Below, piece by piece: positions 30,426-39,536 of a stretch of 64,000 nucleotides of DNA. This DNA is from Oscillospiraceae bacterium. Lineage in GTDB: Bacteria > Bacillota_A > Clostridia > Oscillospirales > Oscillospiraceae. Position 1 is the first letter of the stretch, and each line of letters begins with the position of its first letter. The notes below the pieces were generated by a model that was not told the origin of the DNA, made no database searches, and saw only the letters and a list, made by a program, of their open reading frames with translations. A program made the position numbers and the translations under genes. The stretch spans positions 1 through 64,000 of the forward strand of contig JAILOS010000116.1 of assembly GCA_024690695.1 (NCBI GenBank), written 5' to 3'.

Positions 30426-30937
30426 TTAGCTTTCCTCCAAAGAAACTCACCGATTCTGAATAACCCATAACCGATCATGACGCCGACGGTGTTATCTGCA
30501 ATATCGGTAAGCTCAAACCATCCGCGCCCAGTAATTAACTGAGCCAGCTCAATCAGCACGATCAGTGCAAATCCAAATAACACCGTTATGCCAAAGCCTT
30601 TCTTTGTTGCCCAGGGGAACAATACGCCAACCGGTAAAAGCATGCAGAAATTCAGCAGCAATTCAGATCTGCTGTAAATATCCTCGGTAAACCGCCTCGC
30701 CCATGTTCCAATCAAGTCAATATTAATAAGCTCAGAGAGCGTATTATGCCGAACGGGACTGCGGGCCAGAACGGTCGATGCAAGGATAAGGAGAAGATAA
30801 ACTATAAGCAAATTGCCGATCATCTGTTCCCGCTTATGCCGGAAGATCAGCAGCAGCGCGGTAACGGCTCCGATGATAATCCACCAAGTCAGACCGATGA
30901 CCCGGAACTGGTACAGGATCGCGTTGATGATTTCCAC
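30419..30937 (-). CDS. VanZ-family membrane protein
   Basis: A 172-residue membrane protein with about five hydrophobic helices and the VanZ motifs NFCMLLPVG (about 95-103) and ELTDIADNTVGVMIGY near the C-terminus. VanZ relatives modify teicoplanin response or cell-envelope lipids; the biochemical role is not established. Start is GTG 30937 after GAAGGTGA. It lies 18 nt after the CapG-like gene and overlaps the nucleotidyltransferase gene by 7 nt. Confidence 0.88.
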   Translation of the reverse strand: MEIINAILYQFRVIGLTWWIIIGAVTALLLIFRHKREQMIGNLLIVYLLLILASTVLARSPVRHNTLSELINIDLIGTWARRFTEDIYSRSELLLNFCMLLPVGVLFPWATKKGFGITVLFGFALIVLIELAQLITGRGWFELTDIADNTVGVMIGYGLFRIGEFLWRKAKC

Positions 30938-30955
30938 CGGGTCACCTTCTTTCCG

Positions 30956-32116
30956 TCATTTCTTCCGCCAGACCGTCTTGTTGACCACGCCGGTGTAGCT
31001 CTGGATGATTTTGACGACCTTGCCGCTGACGTTTTCATCCCGGTAATCCGGTACCGGGAGGCCGCTGTCTCCGTTCCCGACCAGCTCCACCGCCAGCTCG
31101 ACCGCCTGCAGCAGACCTGTCGTGTCAATGCCGGAGAGAACGAAGCAGCCCTTGTCCAGCGCCTCCGGGCGCTCGGTGCTGGTGCGGATACAGACCGCCG
31201 GGAAAGGCTTTCCGACGGAGATGAAGAACGAGCTCTCCTCCGGAAGCGTCCCGCTGTCGGACACCACGCAAAAAGCGTTCATCTGCAGGCAGTTGTAATC
31301 CAGAAAGCCCAGCGGCTCGTGCCGGATGACCCGCCTGTCCAGCGCAAAGCCCGACGCCTCCAGCCGTTTCCGGCTGCGCGGGTGGCAGGAGTACAGAACG
31401 GGCATGTCATATTTCTCGGCCATGCGGTTGATGGCCGTGAACAGCGAGCGGAAATTCTCCTCCGTGTCGATATTCTCCTCGCGGTGCGCGGAGAGGAGGA
31501 TATACTTTCCCTTTTCCAGCCCCAGCCGTGTAAGGATATCGCTGCCCTCGATCGCAGCCAGGCTGCCGCGCAGCACCTCCGCCATCGGGGAGCCGGTCAC
31601 GAAGGTCCGCTCCTTCGGCAGGCCGCACTCGGCCAGCCAGCGCCGCGCATGCTCGGAGTAGGCGAGATTCACGTCGGAAATGATATCGACGATACGACGG
31701 TTCGTCTCCTCGGGCAGACACTCATCCTTGCAGCGGTTGCCCGCCTCCATGTGGAAGATCGGGATGTGCAGGCGCTTGGCCCCGATGGCCGAGAGGCAGG
31801 AGTTCGTATCCCCCAGCACCAGCACCGCGTCGGGCCGCAGCTCCGCCATCAGCGCGTAGGACCTGGCGATGATGTTGCCCATCGTCTCGCCGAGGTCGGC
31901 GCCGGCGGCATCCAGATACACCTCCGGATCAGCCAGCCCCAGATCCTTGAAAAAGACGCCGTTCAGGCTGTAATCGTAATTCTGCCCGGTGTGGCAGAGG
32001 ATGGTATCGAAATACCGGCGGCACTTCGTGATGACCGCCGAGAGCCGGATGATCTCCGGGCGCGTGCCCACAATGATCAGCAGCTTCAGTCTGCCGTTAT
32101 CCTTCCATTGCGCCAT
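30956..32116 (-). CDS. capG: UDP-N-acetylglucosamine 2-epimerase family protein, probably CapG/FnlC
   Basis: A 386-residue GT-B-fold non-hydrolysing 2-epimerase of the WecB family. Visible motifs: VGTRPEIIRLS, HTGQNYD, LVLGDTNS, HMEAGNR, PEETNRRIVD, SAHREEN and the SDSGTLPEESS loop. Directly after CapE and CapF homologues (3-nt gap), it most likely converts UDP-N-acetyl-L-pneumosamine to UDP-N-acetyl-L-fucosamine. A WecB-type or ManNAc-producing activity for the NeuB branch cannot be excluded from sequence alone. Confidence 0.9.
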   Translation of the reverse strand: MAQWKDNGRLKLLIIVGTRPEIIRLSAVITKCRRYFDTILCHTGQNYDYSLNGVFFKDLGLADPEVYLDAAGADLGETMGNIIARSYALMAELRPDAVLVLGDTNSCLSAIGAKRLHIPIFHMEAGNRCKDECLPEETNRRIVDIISDVNLAYSEHARRWLAECGLPKERTFVTGSPMAEVLRGSLAAIEGSDILTRLGLEKGKYILLSAHREENIDTEENFRSLFTAINRMAEKYDMPVLYSCHPRSRKRLEASGFALDRRVIRHEPLGFLDYNCLQMNAFCVVSDSGTLPEESSFFISVGKPFPAVCIRTSTERPEALDKGCFVLSGIDTTGLLQAVELAVELVGNGDSGLPVPDYRDENVSGKVVKIIQSYTGVVNKTVWRKK

Positions 32117-32119
32117 GCC

Positions 32120-33319
32120 TCAAACCTCCTCGTAAAACGTATCGGGATGCGCCGGGTCGAAGATCTCATTGGCCCACATGAGGGTGACGAGGTTCTCCGT
32201 CTCCGACAGGTTGACGATGCTGTGCGTGTAACCGGGCAGCATCTGTACCGCCTGCAGACGGTCCCCGGAAACCTCAAATTCCAGCACCTCGTCCGAGCCG
32301 ACGCGCCGCTCCCGGATCAGTCCGTGCCCGGAAACGACGATGAATAATTCCCACTTCCCGTTGTGCCAGTGCTGACCCTTCGTGACGCCGGGCCTGGAAA
32401 TATTCACGGAAAACTGCCCGTGATCGGCCGTTTTCAGCAGCTCCGTGAAGCTGCCGCGGGCGTCCGCGTTGGATTTCAGGTCAAAGACCGTCTTCTCCGC
32501 CGGCAGATAGCTCAGGTACATCGAATAGAGCTTCTTTTCGAGGCTCCCCGGCGCAATGCGCGGCATCAGCAGGGTTTTCGGCTGGTCGCGGAACTCCTGC
32601 AGCAGCTCGACGATCCGCCCCAGCGTGGCCTTGTGGCTGCCGGGGGCGCAGCAATACCGTCCCGTTTCCGTCGGCACGGTCTCCACGCCGTCAAACTCGC
32701 AGCGGTGCTCCCGTCCCTCCAGCGCGTTAAGCATTTCCTCAACCAGATCGTCGATGAACAGCAGCTCCAGCTCCACGCCGGGGTCGTTCACCGTGATCGG
32801 CAGGTCATGGGCGATGTTGTGGCAGAAGGTGGCGACGGCGGAATTGTAATTCGGCCGGCACCATTTGCCCGCCAGATTCGGGAAGCGGTAGACCAGCGCC
32901 TTCGCGCCGGTTTTGGCCGCGTGGGCGAAGACCAGCTCCTCCGCCGCCAGCTTGCTGCGGCCGTAGGCGGAATCGCCGAAGCGCCCGGCGAGCGTGGCCT
33001 GAACGGAGGACGAGAGCATCACCGGGCAGGCGTTGCCGCAGCTTTCCAGCGTCTCCAGCAGCTCCCGGGTGAGATCGGCGTTGCCGCTTTGAAACTCCGC
33101 CGCGTCCTTCGGCCGGTTGACCCCGGCCAGATGGAACACGAAATCGCAGTCCGCGCAGGTCCGGGCCAGATCGGCCGGAGTCGACGCGCGGCTGTATTCG
33201 TATATGTTTTCAATATGGAGGCCCGGTCGGGTTCGGTTCTTCCCGTCCCGGATGTTTTTCAGGTTTTCTATCAGATTGCGCCCGACGAAGCCGCCGGAGC
33301 CGGTAATCAGGACGTTCAT
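32120..33319 (-). CDS. capF: CapF/FnlB bifunctional reductase with C-terminal cupin
   Basis: A 399-residue protein with an N-terminal Rossmann SDR domain (ITGSGGFVGRNL, about 1-245) and a C-terminal cupin domain (about 275-399, HWHNGKWELFIVVSGHG with metal-type His residues and PGYTHSI). In Staphylococcus aureus CapF the cupin epimerises C3 and the SDR domain reduces C4 of the CapE product to give UDP-6-deoxy-L-talosamine derivatives. Overlaps capE by 4 nt and precedes capG by 3 nt, so the triad forms a tight cassette. Confidence 0.92.
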   Translation of the reverse strand: MNVLITGSGGFVGRNLIENLKNIRDGKNRTRPGLHIENIYEYSRASTPADLARTCADCDFVFHLAGVNRPKDAAEFQSGNADLTRELLETLESCGNACPVMLSSSVQATLAGRFGDSAYGRSKLAAEELVFAHAAKTGAKALVYRFPNLAGKWCRPNYNSAVATFCHNIAHDLPITVNDPGVELELLFIDDLVEEMLNALEGREHRCEFDGVETVPTETGRYCCAPGSHKATLGRIVELLQEFRDQPKTLLMPRIAPGSLEKKLYSMYLSYLPAEKTVFDLKSNADARGSFTELLKTADHGQFSVNISRPGVTKGQHWHNGKWELFIVVSGHGLIRERRVGSDEVLEFEVSGDRLQAVQMLPGYTHSIVNLSETENLVTLMWANEIFDPAHPDTFYEEV

Positions 33320-34350
33320 TGGCCCAGCGCCTCTCTGACGTAGTCCGTGGTCAGCAGCTTTTTCACCACGCCGTCCACGTCCAGCAGCGTCGTGTTGCTG
33401 CTGGTATAGCTCTCTTCGGCGGGGATTTCCGCCTGCCCTTCCACGAAAAACTTGTCGTAATTCAAATCTCGGTTGTCTGCGGCTACACGGAAATAGCTGC
33501 CCATGTCCTCGCTGCGCACCCGTTCCTCGCTGGTCATCAGCGTCTCGTAGAGCTTCTCGCCGTGGCGGGTGCCGATGATTCTGAAGCCCGTGTCGCCAAA
33601 GAGCCGCTGCACCGCCTTCGCCAGATCGCCGATGGTGCTGGCGTCAGCCTTCTGGATGAACAGATCGCCGGGGTTCGCGTGCTCAAAGGCAAAACGCACC
33701 AGCTCCACCGCTTCATCGAGATTCATAAGAAAGCGCGTCATAGCCGGGTTCGTGATCGTAACGGGGTTTCCGGCCTTGATCTGGTCGATGAACAGCGGGA
33801 TCACGCTGCCGCGGGAGCACATGACGTTGCCGTAGCGGGTACAGCAGATCACCGTGCCGCCCCGATCCGCCGCCACGCGGGCGTTGGCCGTGACGACGTG
33901 CTCCATCATGGCCTTGGAGATGCCCATCGCGTTGATCGGATAGGCCGCCTTGTCCGTGGACAGGCAGACCACGCGCTTGACCCCCGCGTCGATCGCCGCG
34001 TGGAGCACGTTGTCCGTACCCTCGACGTTGGTCTTGACCGCCTGCATCGGAAAAAACTCGCAGGAGGGCACCTGCTTGAGCGCGGCGGCGTGGAAGATAT
34101 AGTCCACTCCGGGCATTGCGTCCGCTACCGAGCGCGGGTCGCGCACGTCGCCGACGTAGAATTTGACCTTGTGCGCGTGCTCCGGGTACCGGGCCTGCAG
34201 CTCGTGCCGCATATCGTCCTGCTTCTTCTCGTCACGGGAGAAGATGCGGATCTGGCCGATATCGGTGGTCAGAAAATGCTTCAAAACGGTGTGGCCGAAG
34301 GACCCGGTCCCGCCGGTGATGAGTAAAATAGCGTTGGTAAATGACGACAT
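33316..34350 (-). CDS. capE: UDP-GlcNAc 4,6-dehydratase (C5-inverting), CapE/FnlA
   Basis: A 344-residue extended SDR that would convert UDP-GlcNAc to UDP-2-acetamido-2,6-dideoxy-beta-L-arabino-4-hexulose. NAD motif GGTGSFGH at residues 13-20, HAAALKQVP, LSTDKA and the catalytic region NAMGISK, where Met replaces the usual SDR Tyr as in CapE, FnlA and PseB. Its product is also the first intermediate of pseudaminic acid synthesis, so it could feed two branches. Start ATG 34350 after AAGGAG. Confidence 0.94.
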   Translation of the reverse strand: MSSFTNAILLITGGTGSFGHTVLKHFLTTDIGQIRIFSRDEKKQDDMRHELQARYPEHAHKVKFYVGDVRDPRSVADAMPGVDYIFHAAALKQVPSCEFFPMQAVKTNVEGTDNVLHAAIDAGVKRVVCLSTDKAAYPINAMGISKAMMEHVVTANARVAADRGGTVICCTRYGNVMCSRGSVIPLFIDQIKAGNPVTITNPAMTRFLMNLDEAVELVRFAFEHANPGDLFIQKADASTIGDLAKAVQRLFGDTGFRIIGTRHGEKLYETLMTSEERVRSEDMGSYFRVAADNRDLNYDKFFVEGQAEIPAEESYTSSNTTLLDVDGVVKKLLTTDYVREALGQ

Positions 34351-34425
34351 GGTTTCTCCTTACTGTCGGTTGAGGTCATTATTGGGACTATTTCAAAGGC
34401 AACTCCACAGGAGTATTTCTTTCTA

Positions 34426-35484
34426 TCATATTACATCCCACGTCAGAATCGTATCCTCTTCCAAATCCTGTCTGACACTTCTTCCAATGACAATGTCTGT
34501 AAACTGCGGTGAAATGCCAATCCCTGGGCGCTTGGCCATCACATCCGCAGCGCGGATGATCTCACCTTGCTTTAAATCCCGAGTTAGAACCAGTGATCTA
34601 CGCGCCTCTCTACGTGGAACGCGCTCACAATCCAGTACCGTTTTTTCCGCTTGTCCAAGAACCGTATCAATCCACCGGAAGTTTTCAATTGCTTTTTTGA
34701 AATCTTTCGGATCACCTGCATGATAATGGTCATTGCCAGGTAGTGTTTTATCAAGTGTAAAATGTTTTTCAATTACTTCTGCTCCGAGAAGATACGCGGT
34801 TGCCAGCGTCATCATGTTATCATCTGGTGCAACATGGTCGCTAAAGCCAATCTTCGCGGCCGGAAAGCATTGTTTCAAGGTCTGTATTATCCGTAGATTC
34901 GCATTTTCAGGCGCAGTAGGGTAAGAAAGAACACAATGAAGAAGGGTAATGTCCATACACCCTGCTTCCTGTAATGCTCTGACTGCCTGATCTACTTCAG
35001 AAAGATAGGAAGCCCCAACAGACATCACTACCGGTTTCCCTTTCGCTCCAATGTGCCGGATAAACGGGAGATTGGACAGGTCCGAAGAGGATATCTTATA
35101 AAAATCTACCATATTTTCTAAATAATCTGCAGAAGCGTAGTCAAAAGGTGTTGAAGTAAAGTCCATCCCTTTTGTATGTGTATACTCGCACAGTTCCCGA
35201 TATTCACTTTCTCCAAACTTATCGAATTTCTGAAAAAGCTCAAACTGTGTTTTTGTAGGCTCTTTGCTCACATCCCAATACGCAGGAGAATTTTTAGAAA
35301 CGATGGTTCCCGCTTTATATGACTGAAATTTGGCGCAGTGTATCCCAACATTTGCAGCTTCATCTATATATTGTTTCGCCGCTTCAAGAGGGCTGATTCC
35401 AAACGCTCTTGCCGTATCATAGAAATTCACTCCCATTTCCGCTATCACATACGGCGTTTTACTTTTCATTTTTTTGCCCCCCAT
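34426..35484 (-). CDS. NeuB-family nonulosonic acid synthase
   Basis: Condenses phosphoenolpyruvate with a ManNAc-type (or 2,4-diacetamido) sugar to a nine-carbon acid. A 352-residue protein with an N-terminal TIM barrel (VIAEMGVNF, FQSYKAGT, KISSSDLSNLPFI, HCVLSYPT, GFSDHV, IEKHFTLD) and a C-terminal antifreeze-like SAF domain (about 285-345, RSLVLTRDLKQGE). The subfamily (NeuB, LegI or PseI) is not resolvable by eye. ATG 35484 overlaps the preceding stop as TAATG; ATG 35469, with GGGGGG upstream, is equally plausible. AT-rich relative to the cap genes. Confidence 0.92.
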   Translation of the reverse strand: MGGKKMKSKTPYVIAEMGVNFYDTARAFGISPLEAAKQYIDEAANVGIHCAKFQSYKAGTIVSKNSPAYWDVSKEPTKTQFELFQKFDKFGESEYRELCEYTHTKGMDFTSTPFDYASADYLENMVDFYKISSSDLSNLPFIRHIGAKGKPVVMSVGASYLSEVDQAVRALQEAGCMDITLLHCVLSYPTAPENANLRIIQTLKQCFPAAKIGFSDHVAPDDNMMTLATAYLLGAEVIEKHFTLDKTLPGNDHYHAGDPKDFKKAIENFRWIDTVLGQAEKTVLDCERVPRREARRSLVLTRDLKQGEIIRAADVMAKRPGIGISPQFTDIVIGRSVRQDLEEDTILTWDVI

Positions 35485-37085
35485 TAAAGACTGTTGATTA
35501 AGCTCATGACTCTCTTCCTTCCATTCCTCAGATCAAATTTCAGGAGTTTATTCTGGAAATGCTGCCGACTGCTTTGAGAAGTAGTCAAATACATTCTGAG
35601 GTTTCCCTCAATGATTTCGTCGGAAGGTTCTCGTCCGATATAAGAAAAGCCGTTTTCGTTACAAACAAATCCATGCTTTTCTTCTCGTGCGTTCTGCGCC
35701 ATAACGATGGTCGGGATTCCAAGGATAGCCAGTTCATAACTTGTTCGTCCTCTGGATGTCAGCGCCATGTCGCACGCAGACATCAGTTCCGGCATATTTG
35801 TCACATCAAATAGGACATGAATGTTTGGGAAACTATTATACTGCATAAGTTCCTCAACATTGTGTTTAGCCTTTCCCAGCACTACCGTAAACTGATATGC
35901 CGAATATTCTGGCTTTGAAACCATTGCAAGGATACGGTCGGTATAGTTTTGCGGATCAGAGCCGCCAAAGCTGACCAGAACATGTTCAACACGCTCTTTA
36001 ATAGAAATCGGCCGATAGAACAGAAATGGTTTTCCACAGATATAGTACTGCTCTCCAGCGCAAACATTTGGATATGCGCTTCGTTCATAAAGTGCGTTGA
36101 ACACCAAATCTGCTTTCTGAATCCCTTCGCCGGCATCTTCAAAGTTGATAATCTTTGCATTGGGCAATGCTGATCGAAGGGCAATCATATAATCAATAGA
36201 AGTATCTAATATATCGTTTATAAATATAGAATACTGACGACCCCGACATATCTGAAAAAGTTCTGCAATTCCGTTGACCGGACACAGTCGATGTGTAGTC
36301 GTGCCGAATACGCTCGGGTCGGTCTGATTCACATCATAAAAAATATCCGGCTTGACAAAGAATTCATCTGCAAGCTCCAACGCGCGATAAACATGTCCCA
36401 TTCCACGCTGATTGTTGCCGTTGACGTAAATGGCGACGGACAAGCCGGAGAGTGTTGCCTCCACGCTTCTCAAGTCATTAAAGTTGTCCACGTCCTGAGC
36501 TTCATTTTCCGGGATTTCAAATACTTCGACTGAGCTTCCGATCCTGCTCTTCGGCGTAACAACAGAATATGCAGAAATAACAAATGCGCCGGTTTCCAGA
36601 TAACAAGGCGGAAGATACTGACGATTCAGCCGCTTCTCATAGTTGGGAACAATTCTTCCATCACGAACACCCCAGGAAAGATGCGGCGCGTTTACTACAG
36701 AGATTAATGTTTCAAGCCGGTGATCCAGCGCAAATTGAATCGCTCGATCCAGAGTATCCGGCTTCAGAGTCGGAGAGGTTGGTTGCATCGTTACGATATA
36801 GTCCCAAGACTCGTCCCCCGGGATGGCATCAGCAATCACGGCATCCAGTGTGATTTCGTCTCCACAAAGATCATGTTTACGCCAATGAACGCGAATACCC
36901 ATCTGTCTTGCTATAATTCCAACCTCCGGCGAATCTGTTGTTACAACAATATCTGTGATAAGCTCGGATTTTTGGGCGTTGCGGATCGCATAATAAACCA
37001 AAGGATGTCCGCTGATGATTCGTATGTTCTTGTTTGGAATTCCTTTTGACCCAGCCCTTGCCGGAATAACTGCCAATATTCTCAT
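35484..37085 (-). CDS. Fusion of CMP-nonulosonate synthetase (NeuA-like) and PseG-like domain
   Basis: A 533-residue two-domain enzyme. Residues 1-225 are an acylneuraminate cytidylyltransferase (IPARAGSKGIPNKN, MQPTSP, ETGAF), which would activate a nonulosonic acid with CTP. Residues 230-533 resemble PseG, the UDP-sugar hydrolase of pseudaminic acid synthesis, with NQRGMGHVYRALELA (catalytic-type His), VSFGGSDPQN and TSRGRTSYELAILGIPTIVM. NeuB lies directly downstream, sharing the TAATG junction. The fusion puts the steps before and after NeuB on one chain. PseC and PseH are absent from the window. Confidence 0.9.
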   Translation of the reverse strand: MRILAVIPARAGSKGIPNKNIRIISGHPLVYYAIRNAQKSELITDIVVTTDSPEVGIIARQMGIRVHWRKHDLCGDEITLDAVIADAIPGDESWDYIVTMQPTSPTLKPDTLDRAIQFALDHRLETLISVVNAPHLSWGVRDGRIVPNYEKRLNRQYLPPCYLETGAFVISAYSVVTPKSRIGSSVEVFEIPENEAQDVDNFNDLRSVEATLSGLSVAIYVNGNNQRGMGHVYRALELADEFFVKPDIFYDVNQTDPSVFGTTTHRLCPVNGIAELFQICRGRQYSIFINDILDTSIDYMIALRSALPNAKIINFEDAGEGIQKADLVFNALYERSAYPNVCAGEQYYICGKPFLFYRPISIKERVEHVLVSFGGSDPQNYTDRILAMVSKPEYSAYQFTVVLGKAKHNVEELMQYNSFPNIHVLFDVTNMPELMSACDMALTSRGRTSYELAILGIPTIVMAQNAREEKHGFVCNENGFSYIGREPSDEIIEGNLRMYLTTSQSSRQHFQNKLLKFDLRNGRKRVMSLINSL

Positions 37086-37096
37086 TTAATCCTCAC

Positions 37097-38482
37097 TTAC
37101 AATTGTATTTCCGTCTGATGAACCAAATACTCCAGATAAAAAGAGTAATTATTTCTTACCTCATCAAAAATGCTTCCGATCTCTTCTGTTCTGTTGATGG
37201 TTTTTACTGTGAAGCCATAGCTTTCCTCCGGCATTTTCTCTCTGTAGGAAATCACAACTGTTGGAACGCGAAAAAAGGCGGCTTCAAACAATGTGGTTGA
37301 TGAAACAGTGATGTGCAACCAACTTTTTTGCAAAAGATCATAAAGCGACGCATCATTTCCCATTACTGAAACATCAGATAAGCGTTTCTTGTATTTTTCA
37401 GCTATTTCTGTGTTTTCCCGCGGATGAAGCTTAATACATAGTTCAAGCCCCATGTCGACTGCCATTTCCTGTAGCTTGCCGAGAATCGGAATCATCGTAT
37501 CATAGTATCCGACGCCGCTCCCGTCCTGCTCAAACGGCTGGGATGTGAACAGGATCAAATTCCGCTCCGTTTCTTTCACCGGGAACTCTCGGCGGTACAT
37601 CTGAATCCTAGGGTTTCCGATCACCTCGATCTGTTCGGGGCGGAAGATGGAGCGCTTACATAAAAGCTGCTTTGTCGCTTCTCCGTAAACCAGCAGTGTC
37701 CGGCGGAAGAAGTCGGTATCCAGGTCCCGCACAAAGTCCGGGTAGATATATCCGGGGTGCGTGCTGTTGATCAGGCCGTGCTGCAGTTCGATTTTCTCCG
37801 GCTCCCCCGGCAGCACCGGAAAGATGTTTTCTCTTCCGGAACCCCAAAAGTCGATTGCGTATTGAATAGACCTGTAGCGGCGAAACAGTTTTTGAAAAAT
37901 CGCCTGGCTCAGCTCCGTTGTCACGGCAGATTCGGGAAGAGCCTCCAGCAAATACCGGATTGCCGCAGCCTCGTTTTCATTTCGTGGGTCGGGAGCATCC
38001 TCGAATTGGCGGCGGAGCTCGATTCGTATCTGCTCTGCCTTTTCCCTCAGTCGCTTCCTGCGGAGAAGACGAGCGAGCTTATAGAGGACCGGGTAGATGT
38101 CGAGCGGGCAATACCGCTCCCGCTGCGGATCGGAAAAATACGCGCCGTCAAATGCCTCGTTCCGCGCCGGCCACTCAAACACAACCGCGTTCGGATACCG
38201 CTCCATCAGATACTCCGCCGCCAGATTGCGGCCGTGGTCGCGACGATAGACGGAGGACGTGAAAACCACGGTCTCCGCGCGACGGAGCCTCGGCAACTTC
38301 AAGAGGCTGTCCAACAAACGCTTTGGAAACACGCGGCCCTTTTCACCTCTGGATGGGTCATGATGCTCCCCAAACAGCAAAATGAGCTGGACATTATCAC
38401 GGAGCATATCGCATATTGGAACATTTTGTAATTTTATATTATATAGAAAATGATATCTGTTTTCAAATTCAACTATTTCCAT
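37097..38482 (-). CDS. Putative GT-B-fold glycosyltransferase of the nonulosonate module
   Basis: A 461-residue protein without signal peptide. The C-terminal half has features of GT-B capsule transferases: LQHGLINSTHPGYIYPDF, VIGNPRIQ, a KLHPRENTEIAEKY phosphate-type motif and TVSSTTLFEAAFFRVPTVVISY. The N-terminal half is Arg-rich and not recognised. Position between the NeuA-PseG fusion and a GNAT-like gene suggests transfer of the nonulosonic acid, but a role in another linkage is possible. Start ATG 38482 overlaps the upstream stop by 14 nt. Confidence 0.7.
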   Translation of the reverse strand: MEIVEFENRYHFLYNIKLQNVPICDMLRDNVQLILLFGEHHDPSRGEKGRVFPKRLLDSLLKLPRLRRAETVVFTSSVYRRDHGRNLAAEYLMERYPNAVVFEWPARNEAFDGAYFSDPQRERYCPLDIYPVLYKLARLLRRKRLREKAEQIRIELRRQFEDAPDPRNENEAAAIRYLLEALPESAVTTELSQAIFQKLFRRYRSIQYAIDFWGSGRENIFPVLPGEPEKIELQHGLINSTHPGYIYPDFVRDLDTDFFRRTLLVYGEATKQLLCKRSIFRPEQIEVIGNPRIQMYRREFPVKETERNLILFTSQPFEQDGSGVGYYDTMIPILGKLQEMAVDMGLELCIKLHPRENTEIAEKYKKRLSDVSVMGNDASLYDLLQKSWLHITVSSTTLFEAAFFRVPTVVISYREKMPEESYGFTVKTINRTEEIGSIFDEVRNNYSFYLEYLVHQTEIQL

Positions 38483-39536
38483 AGTCTTTCTTTATCTCAT
38501 AATCACAAATCAGATGTTGTATACCACCCATACGATACTTATATCTCTCTTCTCCTCGGGTAAAATCAATGGTGGTACCAGCGAATTCATCGAAATGCTC
38601 AAGAATATAATCAATCAACATAGTCATAGTTGGTGATCGGTCTGCATATTTTTGGTCAAAGCCCATCTGGGTCACACGTAAAGCCTTTTCATCCTGAAGG
38701 CAATGAATGTAGCAAATGATCTCATCGCCCTGTGAACCAGTAAATAAAATGGAATCCGAATCGCTCCTCATAGCTGCAGCAATTTCATTATATTTTTTTC
38801 GAAAGATCATAAAAAGCGAAGTCGCCTTCATCGATAAGTTCCGTTCGTTTTTTTTGTCAAATCGTTCCTTATGTATTTGATCTATTCTTTCTATTGTTTT
38901 TTCATCGCAGAGTCCTTGATGTATACCAGATACCATTTGAAAGCCGTCTCGAGCGCTCCGGTTCTTTTGCGTTCTATAGTTCTGGCGAAACTGTTTGTGC
39001 ATATGCATTAGAAATTCATTTGAGTCTTCTGGAATAAAAAGTCTAACGCATTGTTCGATACCTGTAGCCTTGATATGAAGCCCTTCAACCCCATATTTTA
39101 GTAAATTATTTACGCTTGTATTCTCTGGTATCTGATTTAGCGTTACTTTCTTAACACCTGTATTCTCCATCGCACACCATAAAATCAGTTTTAAAGCATC
39201 TTCTTTCATTTCTTTGTATATCATATTCAAATAATCAGAATATCCACGCACGCCAAGAAAATAGATTCCTCTTTCATAGCCAAATTTCCCAATCTTCAAT
39301 CTTTTGCTCTGTATAAAAAAAGGCGCAATCGCTATCGGGTTATCATCTGCATAGGCCAAATAGTACTGGATTTTTCCAAATAGTCTCTTGAGTTTATTCT
39401 CTTTGAACTCATCCTCTAGAATTTGATACCAAGAATAATGCTGAAAAGCTGTCATGTCATTACCTGTTTGGAGGTTTTCCCAAGCACTCCTGAGTTTTGG
39501 ATCGTTAATCGTGTCAAAAACTTCACATCTTAGCAT
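38469..39536 (-). CDS. BioF2-like / FemAB-fold acyltransferase
   Basis: A 355-residue cytosolic protein with the double-GNAT (BioF2-like, CelD/FemAB) architecture: AFQHYSWYQILE near residue 30, MHKQFRQNYRTQKNRSAR near 180-200, and DFTRGEERYKYRMGG near 325. Such enzymes add acyl or aminoacyl groups to sugars or peptidoglycan precursors; the acyl donor here is unknown. AT-rich compared with flanking transferases. Overlaps both neighbours by 14 nt. Confidence 0.82.
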   Translation of the reverse strand: MLRCEVFDTINDPKLRSAWENLQTGNDMTAFQHYSWYQILEDEFKENKLKRLFGKIQYYLAYADDNPIAIAPFFIQSKRLKIGKFGYERGIYFLGVRGYSDYLNMIYKEMKEDALKLILWCAMENTGVKKVTLNQIPENTSVNNLLKYGVEGLHIKATGIEQCVRLFIPEDSNEFLMHMHKQFRQNYRTQKNRSARDGFQMVSGIHQGLCDEKTIERIDQIHKERFDKKNERNLSMKATSLFMIFRKKYNEIAAAMRSDSDSILFTGSQGDEIICYIHCLQDEKALRVTQMGFDQKYADRSPTMTMLIDYILEHFDEFAGTTIDFTRGEERYKYRMGGIQHLICDYEIKKDYGNS

